A program made the position numbers and the translations under genes. Of a stretch of 64,000 nt of DNA, positions 20,146 through 28,846 are shown piece after piece. Position 1 is the first letter of the stretch, and every line of letters starts with the position of its first letter. Location: assembly GCA_031266775.1 (NCBI GenBank), contig JAISAQ010000061.1, positions 1 through 64,000 on the forward strand, written 5' to 3'. This stretch comes from Treponema sp. Its GTDB lineage: Bacteria > Spirochaetota > Spirochaetia > Treponematales > Breznakiellaceae. The notes below the pieces were generated by a model, which saw nothing but the letters and a program-made list of their open reading frames with translations, searched no databases and had not been told where the DNA came from.

Positions 20146-21077
20146 GGAATCAGACGGAGCAGTATGTCCTGATCGTAGTTTCCGAAGCCCTTGCCGAAGA
20201 TGTTGATTCCACCGACATGGCGGGCGGAATCCTTTACCCCTATGCGGACCTTGATTGAATGGTGTCCTGAAATATCAAGATCGTCCAGTTTCACGTTTGA
20301 AACGGGCTTGTCGTCCACAAACGTTCCGCCTGAGGTAACCGCCCACGTAACAAGGATGCCGTACTGCGAACCTTCGAGTTTCCAGAAAGACGGTGTGTAC
20401 CTGCCCCGGCGGTCGCCATAGTCGCCGGGGCTGGTCCAAAAACCTATTTCCACCTCGTTTATCCAGATTGAAATGTCGGAGGGCCACCTCTTGTTGGTGC
20501 CCGGCACCTCGGACGATACTTCCATTACCAGTTCTATGCGTTTAAGGGGAGCGCCCGGACCTGTAAAGAGGGCATTGTTGGGAAATTTGTATTCGACATA
20601 CCCCTTTTCAAACCACACCAGGGCCGCCTTGATACGGTCGGGCGAAAAGAAGATCTCAGGCACATCAAGATAGCCTATTATGGCTTCCCTGCTGCAAAGA
20701 CCGCAGGGAGCGGAGACTTCGTAGGATGTAAAAAGACCGACAGGCATTTCAACTTCAATTACCCTGTTGTCGTTCAGCGCCTCAGGCGGATTAAAACTGA
20801 CAAGAAATTCCTTGTACCGGGCAATACACACCTTCTGGCCGCCTTTAACGCCGTTGGCGTTACGGCTGTCAATGAGCCCGGCTTCCTCAAGGGTAATAAT
20901 GCTGGTCGCGGCGGTTGACTGCGGAATGCCAAGGCGGCGGGCTATTTCGGAAACATTGAGTTCGGTGTTTTGCAGAAGCTCCAGGATGCGGAGGCGGACA
21001 CCGGAGGAAAGGGCCCGCAGGACCCTGGCGTCCCGTGAAGAATCTACCGCCAGAACCTGGCTTCCACCGTGTTTCAT
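20142..21077 (-). CDS. ArsR-like winged-helix transcriptional regulator with C-terminal sensor domain
   Basis: A 311-residue protein. Residues 15-85 form an ArsR-type winged helix ([43 protein letters not shown]). The remaining 220 residues are a beta-rich domain with a CGLC pair near residue 128 that could bind metal, and a repeated W/G-rich sandwich-like pattern reminiscent of carbohydrate-binding folds; I do not know its ligand. Its ATG overlaps the clpB stop (ATGA), so it is co-transcribed with the chaperone yet its stop overlaps the convergent SDR gene. A sugar-responsive role is plausible from the neighbours but unproven. Confidence 0.82.
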   Translation of the reverse strand: MKHGGSQVLAVDSSRDARVLRALSSGVRLRILELLQNTELNVSEIARRLGIPQSTAATSIITLEEAGLIDSRNANGVKGGQKVCIARYKEFLVSFNPPEALNDNRVIEVEMPVGLFTSYEVSAPCGLCSREAIIGYLDVPEIFFSPDRIKAALVWFEKGYVEYKFPNNALFTGPGAPLKRIELVMEVSSEVPGTNKRWPSDISIWINEVEIGFWTSPGDYGDRRGRYTPSFWKLEGSQYGILVTWAVTSGGTFVDDKPVSNVKLDDLDISGHHSIKVRIGVKDSARHVGGINIFGKGFGNYDQDILLRLIP

Positions 21078-23677
21078 TCTGCCTGACGGCTCCCGCTTTT
21101 TTTGAAGGTCAAACCGTCCCCGGCGGCGTCCGCGGCAATGGCGTCGCCTTCCTTTAGCTTCCCCGCTATGATAAGCCTTGCCAGGGGATTTTCCAGATCC
21201 GCCTGTATGGCCCGCTTGAGGGGCCGCGCGCCGAACAGGGGATCATAGCCCCGCCCGGCAAGAAACGCTTTGGCGGCCGGCGTAAGCTTTAACGTCATTT
21301 TCCGTTCCGCGAGGCGGAGCGAAAGCAGGTCAAGCTGTATGTCGACTATCTTTCCTATTTCGGCCTTTCCAAGCCTGTTGAAGATCACCGTTTCATCTAT
21401 ACGGTTAAGAAATTCGGGCCTGAAACTCTGCTTGAGCAGTTCCGTAAGCGCGTCCTTTACCGCTTCGCTTTTTTTCGCTTCCAGAATTAAATCCGAACCA
21501 AGGTTACTGGTCATGATGATGATCACGTTCTTGAAATCAACCACCCTGCCCTGCCCGTCGGTAAGGCGGCCGTCGTCAAGGATTTGAAGAAAGACATTGA
21601 ATACCTCAGGATGGGCCTTTTCAATTTCGTCAAAAAGGATCACGCTGTAGGGCCTGCGGCGCACCGCCTCGGTAAGCTGGCCGCCCTGTTCGTAGCCCAC
21701 ATAGCCGGGGGGAGCGCCTATGAGGCGGCTCACCGAATGTTTTTCGCCGTATTCGCTCATGTCTATGCGGGCAAGGGCCTTTTCGTCGTTGAAAAGAAAG
21801 TCCGCCAGCGTCTTGGCAAGCTCCGTTTTTCCAACGCCTGTAGGCCCCAGGAAAAGGAAGGACCCAAGCGGGCGGGCCGCGTCCGAAAGGCCCGCCTTGT
21901 TGCGCCTGATGGCGTCGGCGACGGCCTTGACCGCGGCCTCCTGTCCTACCACACGCTGTTCAAGAACCTTTTCAAGGTCGAGGTACTTCTGCAGTTCTCC
22001 GGAAAGCATCTTCGAAACGGGGATTCCCGTCCATGCCGCCACCACCGCCGCAATGTCTTCCTCGCTTACCTCCTCGCGGAGAAGCGCGCCTTCCCCGTTC
22101 CCTTCGCGCTTCGTCTCTATCTGGCCTGTAAGCCGGGAAAGTTTTTTCTGGGCCTCCGGTATTTTGCCGTGCTTCACTTCGGCGGCGCGGGAAAGATCCC
22201 CCGTGCGTTCGTATTTCGTTTCCTCAATTTTAAGTTCTTCAATCTGCTGCTTCAATTCGCGTATCTGTTGAATATCTTTTTTCTCATTCTCCCAGCGGGC
22301 GGTCATGGCATCCCGCGCGGCCGCAAGATCGGCAATTTCTTTCTCAAGTTTTTCCAGCCTGCTCTTTGACGCGGGATCGTCCTCGCGGGCAAGGGCCTGT
22401 TTTTCGATTGAAAGCTGAAGAAGCCGGCGTTCCAGCTTGTCAAGTTCCGTAGGACGGGAATCCAGTTCCATCTTGAGCCGGCTCGCCGCCTCGTCCACAA
22501 GATCTATGGCCTTGTCGGGAAGGAAGCGGCTGGTGATGTACCGGCTGGAAAGAGCCGCCGCGGCGACAAGTGCCTCGTCCTTGATGCGCACACCGTGGTG
22601 CACTTCGTAGCGTTCCTTGAGGCCGCGGAGTATGGCGACGGTATCCTCAACGGAAGGTTCGGCGGTGTAAACCTGCTGAAAACGCCGTTCCAGCGCGGCG
22701 TCTTTTTCTATGTGCATGCGGTACTCGTCAAGGGTAGTGGCGCCTATACATCGCAGTTCCCCCCGCGCAAGGGCGGGCTTCAAAAGATTGCTGGCGTCGG
22801 TGGCCCCTTCGGCCGCGCCCGCGCCCACGAGGGTGTGAAGCTCGTCGATAAAAAGGATGATCTTGCCGTCCGACGCCTGTACTTCGTGGATCACCGTCTT
22901 GAGCCTGTCTTCAAATTCGCCCCTGAATTTGGCGCCCGCCACAAGGGCCCCCAGATCCAGGGCAAGGAGCTTCTTTCCCTTGAGCCCCTCCGGTACGTCG
23001 CCGGCCACTATGCGCCGGGCAAGCCCTTCGACAATGGCGGTCTTCCCAACGCCCGGCTCGCCGATAAGGACGGGGTTATTTTTGGTGCGCCGGGAAAGGA
23101 CCTGCATACAGCGGCGTATTTCCTCGTCCCTGCCTATAACCGGATCAAGCTTTTCCTGCCGGGCAAGGGCGGTAAGATCCCGGCAGTATTTATCAAGTAC
23201 CTGATATTTTTCTTCGGGGTTTTGATCGGTTACACGGGTATTTCCCCGCACCGACTTAAGCGAAGAAAGAATAGACTGTTTGTTTACCCCGGCTTTCTTC
23301 AGTATATCCGCCGCCTTTCCTTCTCCCCCGGCAAGGGCAATGAGGATATGCTCGGCCGAAACAAATTCGTCCTTCAGCGAAGCGGCTTCCGCCTCCGCCC
23401 TGGCAAGAACCCTTGACGCGGCGGAAGAAAAGTAGATCTGCGCCACTTCGCCGTAAACCCTGGGCAGGGCATTTATCAGGGCGTCCGTCTCCTGTATGAG
23501 CCGGGCCGGAACCGCCCCGATTTTTTCAACCAGGGGGCTTACAATGCCGTCCTCCTGTTCCAGAAGCGCCTTGAGGAGATGTTCAACTTCCACCTGTGAA
23601 TGATCAGCCCTTTGGGCAATGGCGGAAGCCTCGTTAAGCGCTTCCTGCGCCTTGATTGTCAGTTTTTCAAAATCCAT
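21074..23677 (-). CDS. clpB: ClpB disaggregase (Hsp104 family chaperone)
   Basis: An 867-residue AAA+ protein that with DnaK rescues aggregated proteins. The N-domain starts [20 protein letters not shown]1 has Walker [10 protein letters not shown] and Walker [15 protein letters not shown]. The coiled-coil M domain (about residues 405-530, with [18 protein letters not shown]) separates it from NBD2, whose Walker A is [12 protein letters not shown] and Walker [15 protein letters not shown]. Length and order match ClpB rather than ClpC or ClpA. AGGAA precedes the ATG. The 173 bp between it and the divergent HAD gene has no clear heat-shock operator (no CIRCE repeat). Confidence 0.97.
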   Translation of the reverse strand: MDFEKLTIKAQEALNEASAIAQRADHSQVEVEHLLKALLEQEDGIVSPLVEKIGAVPARLIQETDALINALPRVYGEVAQIYFSSAASRVLARAEAEAASLKDEFVSAEHILIALAGGEGKAADILKKAGVNKQSILSSLKSVRGNTRVTDQNPEEKYQVLDKYCRDLTALARQEKLDPVIGRDEEIRRCMQVLSRRTKNNPVLIGEPGVGKTAIVEGLARRIVAGDVPEGLKGKKLLALDLGALVAGAKFRGEFEDRLKTVIHEVQASDGKIILFIDELHTLVGAGAAEGATDASNLLKPALARGELRCIGATTLDEYRMHIEKDAALERRFQQVYTAEPSVEDTVAILRGLKERYEVHHGVRIKDEALVAAAALSSRYITSRFLPDKAIDLVDEAASRLKMELDSRPTELDKLERRLLQLSIEKQALAREDDPASKSRLEKLEKEIADLAAARDAMTARWENEKKDIQQIRELKQQIEELKIEETKYERTGDLSRAAEVKHGKIPEAQKKLSRLTGQIETKREGNGEGALLREEVSEEDIAAVVAAWTGIPVSKMLSGELQKYLDLEKVLEQRVVGQEAAVKAVADAIRRNKAGLSDAARPLGSFLFLGPTGVGKTELAKTLADFLFNDEKALARIDMSEYGEKHSVSRLIGAPPGYVGYEQGGQLTEAVRRRPYSVILFDEIEKAHPEVFNVFLQILDDGRLTDGQGRVVDFKNVIIIMTSNLGSDLILEAKKSEAVKDALTELLKQSFRPEFLNRIDETVIFNRLGKAEIGKIVDIQLDLLSLRLAERKMTLKLTPAAKAFLAGRGYDPLFGARPLKRAIQADLENPLARLIIAGKLKEGDAIAADAAGDGLTFKKSGSRQAE

Positions 23678-23815
23678 GTTTTTTCCTGTTTCACCGGGCC
23701 GGTTTCATAGCCGGCTGGCCTGAAATTGGCCCTGTTTTTTTCTTTCTTAAAGATACAAAAAGAAAGGCGTTTGAGGCAAGATATCAAGGGGCCGCCCGGA
23801 TGCGCTGCCGCAATA

Positions 23816-23844
23816 TTGATACGGCGGCACCGCTGTAATAAAAT
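23816..23844 (+). promoter_or_regulatory. Promoter placing a leaderless start at 23851
   Basis: TTGATA (23816-23821), a 17-bp spacer and TAAAAT (23839-23844) are followed after six bases by the ATG at 23851. No Shine-Dalgarno sequence is visible (the six bases are GAATTC). Confidence 0.7.
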
Positions 23845-23850
23845 GAATTC

Positions 23851-24636
23851 ATGAAAGATCTCAAGGCCATCAGGGCAAAAAAAGCCTTTATTATTGACAT
23901 GGACGGCGTCATTTACCACGGCAACAGCCTTCTTAAGGGGGCGGAGGAATTTGTCGGCTGGCTTACGGAAAACAGCAAGCGTTTTCTTTTTTTGACCAAT
24001 TCAAGCGAAAGGTCCCCCATAGAACTCGCGCAGAAACTTTCACGGCTTGGGATCATGGTTGACCCCGAGCATTTTTACACGAGCGCGCTTGCCACCGCGG
24101 GCTTTCTTGCTTCGCAGCATCCGGGAGGCTCCATCTACGTTATAGGAGAGCCCGGCCTGATACAGGCCCTGTACGACGCTGGTTTTACCATGAACAACAT
24201 TAACCCCGACTTCGTCGTAGTAGGCGAAGGCAGGGGCTACAGCCTTGAGGCGCTGGAACGGGCCGTCCACCTGGTATCAGGCGGCGCGCGTCTTATCGGC
24301 ACCAACCCGGACCTTTCCGGTCCTGTTGAAGGGGGCATAGTCCCCGCCTGCGGCGCCCTTGTCGCTCCTATAGAACTGACCACCGGCACCAAGGCCTACT
24401 TTGTAGGAAAGCCCAATCCCCTGATGATGCGGCACGGCATCCGCCGCCTCGGCGCCACACGGGAAGAAACGGTGATCATAGGCGACAGGATGGACACCGA
24501 CATAGTCGCCGGCGTAGAATCGGAAATCGAAACCGTACTGGTACTTTCAGGCGTTACCTCAATGAAGGATCTTGCCGTTTACCCCTACCGGCCCAGACAT
24601 ATACTCGAAGGAATTTTTGAAATACCGGACGCCTGA
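23851..24636 (+). CDS. HAD superfamily IIA sugar-phosphatase (NagD-like)
   Basis: A 261-residue cytoplasmic phosphatase. The nucleophile motif is FIIDMDGVIYHGN (Asp16 and Asp18), motif II LFLTNSSERS, and motif III/IV KPNPLMMRHGIRRLG followed by VIIGDRMDTDIVAG. A C2-type cap of about 110 residues in the middle identifies the NagD/4-nitrophenylphosphatase (HAD-IIA) group, which acts on phosphosugars, glycerol phosphate or nucleotides. Exact substrate cannot be told. It has a predicted promoter abutting the ATG. It is convergent with the phosphofructokinase gene, and a perfect 16-bp palindrome occupies the junction. Confidence 0.92.
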   Translation: MKDLKAIRAKKAFIIDMDGVIYHGNSLLKGAEEFVGWLTENSKRFLFLTNSSERSPIELAQKLSRLGIMVDPEHFYTSALATAGFLASQHPGGSIYVIGEPGLIQALYDAGFTMNNINPDFVVVGEGRGYSLEALERAVHLVSGGARLIGTNPDLSGPVEGGIVPACGALVAPIELTTGTKAYFVGKPNPLMMRHGIRRLGATREETVIIGDRMDTDIVAGVESEIETVLVLSGVTSMKDLAVYPYRPRHILEGIFEIPDA

Positions 24637-24663
24637 CCCGGCGGAAAACCGTTTCTTCTACAA

Positions 24664-24697
24664 GGAACTTCTAAAAACTCCAGTTTTTAGAAGTTCC
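24664..24697. repeat. Intergenic palindrome, family copy 2
   Basis: Left arm GGAACTTCTAAAAACT (24664-24679) and right arm AGTTTTTAGAAGTTCC (24682-24697) are perfectly complementary with a 2-nt centre. It fills the gap between two convergent stops and touches the phosphofructokinase stop codon. No T-run follows on either side, so an intrinsic terminator is only one explanation. Confidence 0.85.
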
Positions 24698-25792
24698 CTA
24701 CACCCCCAGACAGGTTCCCACCGCCTTTGCCGTATCAAGCATGAAGTGATCAATGGGCACGGTCTTTACCTTTCCCGCAGGCAGGCTAAGATCGACGGCG
24801 CCTATGCCGTTTCCGGCAAGAGCCACCATTTTACCGTATTCCCCGCGGGCAAGCATGTCCGCGGCGGCAGTTCCAAGGCTTGTGGCAAGAACACGGTCCG
24901 TGGCGCTGGGGACACCGCCCCGCTGTACGTAACCCAGAACGGTGGCTCTTGTTTCCATGCCCGTTTCCCTTTCTATCTCCTTTGCTATACGGTAGCCCGT
25001 GGGAAAATCTGCGCGGTACTTTTTTCTGTCCTTCCTGTCCATCTTTGCCTCTTCTATGGAAAGGGCCCCTTCGGCAACGACCACAATGGAAAAGGTCTTG
25101 CCGGCCCGTGAACGTCCGGCAAGATCGCGGCCTATGGCTTTTATATCGTAGGGAATTTCGGGGATAAGGATAATATCCCCGCCGCCCGCTATTCCGGCGT
25201 ACAGGGCAAGCCAGCCGGCCTTGTGGCCCATGAGTTCTATTACCATTACCCGGTTATGACTCTGCGCAGTAGAATGCAGCCTGTCTATGGCCTCGGTTCC
25301 GATGGCCAGGGCCGAATTAAACCCGAAGGTCCGGTCAGTACCCTCAATATCGTTGTCTATGGTTTTGGGAAGCCCCAGCACGTTGAGCCCCTCGCAGGCA
25401 AGGCGGTAACCTGTGGTATTGGTGCCGTTGCCCCCAAGAACGACAAGGCAGTCCAGGTGAAGGGCGTGATAATTTTTGATGATGGCCGCAACCTTGTCTT
25501 CGGCAACCTCCGAATCGCGGCCTGCCGAATCCTTGAAAGGTTTCTCCCGGCTTGCCCCCAGAATGGTGCCGCCGCGGGTCAGGATCCCCGCAAAATCGAC
25601 GGGACGCAGTACACGGACATTCTGTTCGATAAGCCCCCGGTAACCGTCGGAAATCCCCACTATGGACATGCCGTAACGGCCATGAGCCGCCCGGCAGACG
25701 CCCCGTATGGCGGCATTGAGCCCCGGACAATCGCCCCCCGCCGTAAGGATTCCGAAGGTCCGGGTAACGCTGTCCCTTGTTGTTTCCGTCAC
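24698..25792 (-). CDS. pfkA: 6-phosphofructokinase with mixed ATP/PPi-type active site
   Basis: A 364-residue PfkA-family enzyme of glycolysis, phosphorylating fructose 6-phosphate. The nucleotide loop TAGGDCPGLNAAIR, catalytic PKTIDNDIEGTD (residues 142-152), and the MGHKAGWLAL sugar-binding segment are present. The diagnostic loop reads GGNGT (120-124): the Gly equivalent to E. coli Gly104 favours ATP, the Lys143 of PKTIDND is the residue typical of PPi enzymes, and the Asp that normally precedes the Gly (E. coli Asp103, Mg-binding) is Asn. Phosphoryl donor is therefore uncertain. The start is GTG, overlapping the stop of the Rpn nuclease gene (GTGA); no strong ribosome site is seen, so translation may depend on that gene. 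Confidence 0.93.
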   Translation of the reverse strand: MTETTRDSVTRTFGILTAGGDCPGLNAAIRGVCRAAHGRYGMSIVGISDGYRGLIEQNVRVLRPVDFAGILTRGGTILGASREKPFKDSAGRDSEVAEDKVAAIIKNYHALHLDCLVVLGGNGTNTTGYRLACEGLNVLGLPKTIDNDIEGTDRTFGFNSALAIGTEAIDRLHSTAQSHNRVMVIELMGHKAGWLALYAGIAGGGDIILIPEIPYDIKAIGRDLAGRSRAGKTFSIVVVAEGALSIEEAKMDRKDRKKYRADFPTGYRIAKEIERETGMETRATVLGYVQRGGVPSATDRVLATSLGTAAADMLARGEYGKMVALAGNGIGAVDLSLPAGKVKTVPIDHFMLDTAKAVGTCLGV

Positions 25793-26655
25793 AATGCCTC
25801 TATGTCTTCGGCGGACAGCCCGGTATTCTCCGTAATTTGCCCGGCAGGCACTCCGTGTTTTTTCATTCTGGCGGCAATTTCCCGTATGCCTTTCTGCATG
25901 CCTTTCTCTATGCCTTCCCGTATGCCTTCTTCTCTGGCATGGTTGATCCCGCTGGTCCAGTCGGACAGGGCCATCTCCCTCATCTGGTACGCCCGGAGAA
26001 CCTCTTTATCGCTCGAAACATACGCCATCTTTTCTTCCGCCCTCTGTATACCCGTATCCATGTTAATTACCTCCTCCACCAGTCTCTCGGGGCTCTCCCT
26101 GTCAAACCAGATCAGCCAGCGCTGCAGCGGCTCTCCCTGTATATCCCGCTTCCCCAGCCGCCTAAACTTGACCATGTCAATGAAGTGTATCTCCAGCGCG
26201 TCCGTCAGCAGCACCTCCCGGTATGTGTCTTCCCATATATGAAAACTTGTGTGAAAGGCCGGAACCTGGGACAAAAATTCATAGTTCACGATATTTATCG
26301 CTATCACGTTTGGCGTTTCCCGGTAATCCTGCCCTGCTTCCATTCCACGGGAGAATTCAAGGCTCCAGTAGAAGAGGCTCCGCCGGTCCATGTTCCCCAA
26401 ATTACGGAGCTGGACCTCTATATTGACTCTCGTTCCCGCAACAGTCCTGGCCCGGACATCCAAAATACTGCTTTTATCGCCAACCACCCCGGCGGTAATC
26501 GTCCTGTTTTCGATTATCTCCACCGATTCAATGACATCCCGCCCGTCCCGCCCCAGGACGGCGTTAAGAAAAGCGCAGAGCTGTTCTTCATCGCCTTTTT
26601 CGCCCATGACCTTGAGAAACAAGTAATCGTTGAGGGGATTGAGTCTGTTTTTCAT
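25789..26655 (-). CDS. Rpn-family PD-(D/E)XK nuclease/transposase-like protein
   Basis: A 288-residue member of the recombination-promoting nuclease family, abundant in spirochaete genomes. The N-terminus MKNRLNPLNDYLFLKVMGEKGDEEQL and the nuclease core ILDVRARTVAGTRVNIEVQLRN (Asp then Glu-x-Gln) are characteristic, as is FYWSLEFSRGM and the low-complexity basic/acidic tail (REEGIREGIEKGMQKGIREIAARMK) ending GLSAEDIEAL. I start it at 26655, not at an in-frame ATG 25 codons upstream, because family members begin at MKNRLNP and AAGGG precedes this ATG. It overlaps pfkA (GTGA) and lies next to a repeat-rich gap. It is probably a selfish or recombination gene, not a metabolic partner of pfkA. Confidence 0.85.
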   Translation of the reverse strand: MKNRLNPLNDYLFLKVMGEKGDEEQLCAFLNAVLGRDGRDVIESVEIIENRTITAGVVGDKSSILDVRARTVAGTRVNIEVQLRNLGNMDRRSLFYWSLEFSRGMEAGQDYRETPNVIAINIVNYEFLSQVPAFHTSFHIWEDTYREVLLTDALEIHFIDMVKFRRLGKRDIQGEPLQRWLIWFDRESPERLVEEVINMDTGIQRAEEKMAYVSSDKEVLRAYQMREMALSDWTSGINHAREEGIREGIEKGMQKGIREIAARMKKHGVPAGQITENTGLSAEDIEAL

Positions 26656-26696
26656 GTACGGAACCCTTCCGGTTACAACCGTTCCCTGGAGGCTTC

Positions 26697-26717
26697 CCAA
26701 AACCAACCGGGTTTTGG
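26697..26717. repeat. Short perfect inverted repeat upstream of the Rpn gene
   Basis: CCAAAACC (26697-26704) and GGTTTTGG (26710-26717) flank AACCG. A related hairpin with the same CCAACCGGG centre lies at 26939-26955. Both are in a 410-bp gene-free gap (26656-27065) composed almost entirely of inverted and direct repeats. Confidence 0.6.
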
Positions 26718-26826
26718 AACGAGCCCGCATGTTCTTTATTAACTATATCAAAAACCGGGGATTTTGCAAAGAAAAATCCAGTGCCAGACACGGCTGTTTC
26801 GAAAAAACATTGGCATGATAGTCGAG

Positions 26827-26857
26827 GCTGTTCCAAAACTTCAGTTTTTGGAACAGC
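26827..26857. repeat. Intergenic palindrome, family copy 3
   Basis: Left arm GCTGTTCCAAAACT (26827-26840) and right arm AGTTTTTGGAACAGC (26843-26857) pair completely apart from one extra T. The core matches the elements at 16435 and 24664. Confidence 0.75.
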
Positions 26858-26867
26858 TTCTTACCCC

Positions 26868-26926
26868 TGGAGAAAATTGCACAAGCCGCAAATGCTTACC
26901 TTATAAGGAATTGGCAATTTTCTCCA
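26868..26926. repeat. 13-bp inverted repeat with 33-bp spacer
   Basis: TGGAGAAAATTGC (26868-26880) and its perfect complement GCAATTTTCTCCA (26914-26926) bracket 33 bp with no coding potential. They could be the ends of a small defective element or a long hairpin. Confidence 0.6.
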
Positions 26927-26938
26927 AGAGCTTGTTTC

Positions 26939-26955
26939 AAACCCAACCGGGGTTT
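26939..26955. repeat. Hairpin AAACCC/GGGTTT related to 26697
   Basis: AAACCC (26939-26944) and GGGTTT (26950-26955) surround AACCG, the same centre as the hairpin at 26697-26717. Confidence 0.45.
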
Positions 26956-26974
26956 CCAGAGGTTCCCTATATTT

Positions 26975-27002
26975 TGTCCGTGTTGGTCCGTGTCGTCTGT
27001 GG
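26975..27002. repeat. CCGTG-type 10-bp-period direct repeat
   Basis: TCCGTGT recurs at 26977 and 26987, then a variant TCTGTGG at 26996, and TCGTCCGTGCC again near 27041. Read on the minus strand this gives FFTTDDTDQHG, a phrase seen in spurious proteins of many bacteria, which points to a widespread intergenic repeat. Confidence 0.5.
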
Positions 27003-27065
27003 TAAAAAATAAAAACTCAAAGCTCGGCCTGTTCGTTAATTCGTCCGTGCCGCCCCCCGGCGCGT

Positions 27066-27094
27066 AAAAAAAGGCTGTCTTTCGACAGCCCTTT
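27066..27094 (-). terminator. Intrinsic terminator of the outer membrane protein gene
   Basis: On the minus strand a GGCTGTC/GACAGCC stem with a 4-nt loop (GAAA) is followed by seven T residues, 39 nt after the stop of the gene ending at 27133. Confidence 0.92.
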
Positions 27095-27132
27095 TCCTTT
27101 TTGAAAGGCAACCGCAGTGCGGTTAACCGGTC

Positions 27133-28428
27133 TTAGAAGGAGAAATCAAATTCGATGGGAATGGAGAAGTAACCGTTGTTAATTCCGTAGAAGCTCCACG
27201 GATCGGAGTTGTTGCGAACCCTGTAGGCAATACCGGGCTTGACAGCGCCGCTGCCGACGGGGATCTTGAACCATGCGCCGAACCCTGCCTGGGCGCCGCC
27301 GCCGAATGTGTGATCACCGGTTTGTCCGAATTGATTAAGAAGAAGCAACGGTACATCAGTCTTGGCCTTGTAGTCGCTGGCAGCTTCCATGGCAAAGTAG
27401 ACGCCTACCGTGCCGAAACCAAGATCATAACTGGGTTCAAGCGCGAAAGCCACAATAAAAGGCTCGTTCTCTTTCCAGTAGTAATCACCAAAGGGGGTTT
27501 CTATATTTACCCTCTCATTTCCAAGGAAATAGGTGTCAATACGGCCCCAGATGCCGAAACTACCGAAAGTACCGCTAGCGCCTACAGAAGCCTGCCAAGG
27601 AGCAGTCCTGTAATCCTTAATGGTGATCATACCATTCAGCGGCGCCATAGAAACAGAGAAATCATCCTGTAGCTTGTACCTGAAGGGAACCTTGACGCCT
27701 ACGTCGAGGGTAAGGCCTTCAACGGCGGTAAACTTGAACGCCGCTTCAATGCGCCGGCCGTTGGCATCACGGGTGTTAACGCCGTCGGCATCGGAGTTCA
27801 GGTACTGCGCACGGATAAGCCCAAGGCCCGCCAGTTCATAGCTGACCGCAAGCTGGAACCGCTCGTACACCCTGAACGCGGGGGTAACATTGGCGCTGCC
27901 CGCATAGGCGGTGCCCGCAAGGTTACTGATATTAAAGTGTACACCCAAACCCGGCACAGGGTAGATGTCAAGAAGGGCGCCGATGTCGCCGGTAAAGCGG
28001 CTGAAGATGTTGTCTTCGCCCTTGGCGGCAAGAGCGGCCATGGCCCACCCGTCGTTGGCCCCTATGGCCCCGCGGATATCATCCTGCTGGTAGCGGCCCA
28101 CCGTAAGCCGGATTTGATCTATGGGTTTTACCCACGCACCGGCCCAGTCGTCCAGCGAAACAGTAGCGTTTTCATTAACGTTCAACTGAGTCTTGAAGCC
28201 CGCCTTGCCGTCTTCGGTTTCCCCGGCAAAGGTGATCTGGGCATAACGGGCCCTGTCGCCGCCCCAGCCGATGACCGAACCGGCGTTGACGTTGTCGTCC
28301 TGATTTTTAATATTCTCGACTTCAAGGGGAACAAATACCCCGTGTACGCCCGCCGACACGGCAACTTCCGCGAATACAGCAGGGCCGAGCAAAACGAGAA
28401 CAATAGAAATAGCTATAAGCTTTTTCAT
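27133..28428 (-). CDS. Outer membrane beta-barrel protein (porin-like, spirochaete type)
   Basis: A 431-residue protein with a clean signal peptide (MKKLIAISIVLVLLGPAVFAE, cleavage after Ala20). The mature part is a series of amphipathic strands, many with paired aromatic ends (FGIWGRIDTYFLG, AFALEPSYDLGFGTVGVYFAM, AGFGAWFKIPVG), ending SIPIEFDFSF with the terminal Phe expected of an outer membrane barrel. No named porin family is certain, but the start VAVSAGVHGVFVPLEV resembles treponemal outer membrane proteins. AAGGAGG precedes the ATG, a promoter lies upstream and a strong terminator follows, so it is a single-gene, probably highly expressed unit. Confidence 0.85.
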   Translation of the reverse strand: MKKLIAISIVLVLLGPAVFAEVAVSAGVHGVFVPLEVENIKNQDDNVNAGSVIGWGGDRARYAQITFAGETEDGKAGFKTQLNVNENATVSLDDWAGAWVKPIDQIRLTVGRYQQDDIRGAIGANDGWAMAALAAKGEDNIFSRFTGDIGALLDIYPVPGLGVHFNISNLAGTAYAGSANVTPAFRVYERFQLAVSYELAGLGLIRAQYLNSDADGVNTRDANGRRIEAAFKFTAVEGLTLDVGVKVPFRYKLQDDFSVSMAPLNGMITIKDYRTAPWQASVGASGTFGSFGIWGRIDTYFLGNERVNIETPFGDYYWKENEPFIVAFALEPSYDLGFGTVGVYFAMEAASDYKAKTDVPLLLLNQFGQTGDHTFGGGAQAGFGAWFKIPVGSGAVKPGIAYRVRNNSDPWSFYGINNGYFSIPIEFDFSF

Positions 28429-28509
28429 ATTTCCTCCTTACATTTAACGAAAGGGAAGCAACCGACGGCTACCTTAGCCCCTTCCTATTTCATATATCTT
28501 CCATATTCA

Positions 28510-28538
28510 GTAATATCATGTCAATAACTATTTGTCAA
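28510..28538 (-). promoter_or_regulatory. Candidate promoter of the outer membrane protein gene
   Basis: Minus-strand TTGACA (28538-28533) and TATTAC (28515-28510) are 17 bp apart, giving a leader of about 75 nt before the ATG at 28428. A second TTGACA lies 14 bp downstream of the first. The surrounding 28440-28637 is AT-rich and otherwise empty. Confidence 0.5.
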
Positions 28539-28637
28539 TCATTTTTTAACATATTTTTCACCAAATAAAGACCGGTTTCAACACACAGACAGTCCTGAAA
28601 CAGCCCTGCCGCGGAAAAAACGAAACCGGGGGCCGTT

Positions 28638-28826
28638 TCAGGGGTTTATTTTCAGCGCCCTTTCCGCTTCCTCCGGGGTAATGCCAAGGCCCTCCACTAT
28701 TTTCGCGGGGGCAAGACCCATTCCCGCAAACCTCCGGGCGCTTTCCAGTTTTTCCCGGTATGCCCGTTCTTCGGCCTCGCCGCGGCCCACTTCCCTTGAA
28801 GCCCTCATTTCGGAATAATAATCCAT
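28638..28826 (-). pseudogene. C-terminal remnant of an Rpn-family nuclease
   Basis: Sixty-two codons whose product (MDYYSEMRASREVGRGEAEER, then ARRFAGMGLAPAKIVEGLGITPEEAERAL) matches only the tail of Rpn nucleases: a charged helix followed by the GL-x-x-x-I-x-x-x-x-G-x-x-x-E-E motif, compare the end of the intact gene at 25789. The nuclease core is missing. The frame stays open upstream to about 29018 but reads as Pro/Leu-rich nonsense, as if other DNA replaced the 5' part. It is most likely an inactive fragment. Confidence 0.6.
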
Positions 28827-28846
28827 TTCCGCCTTTTCCCGGAACA

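Noticed and set aside
26896-27111. Minus-strand frame of 71 codons containing FFTTDDTDQHG
   Set aside because: It is a translation of intergenic repeats and the outer membrane protein terminator.
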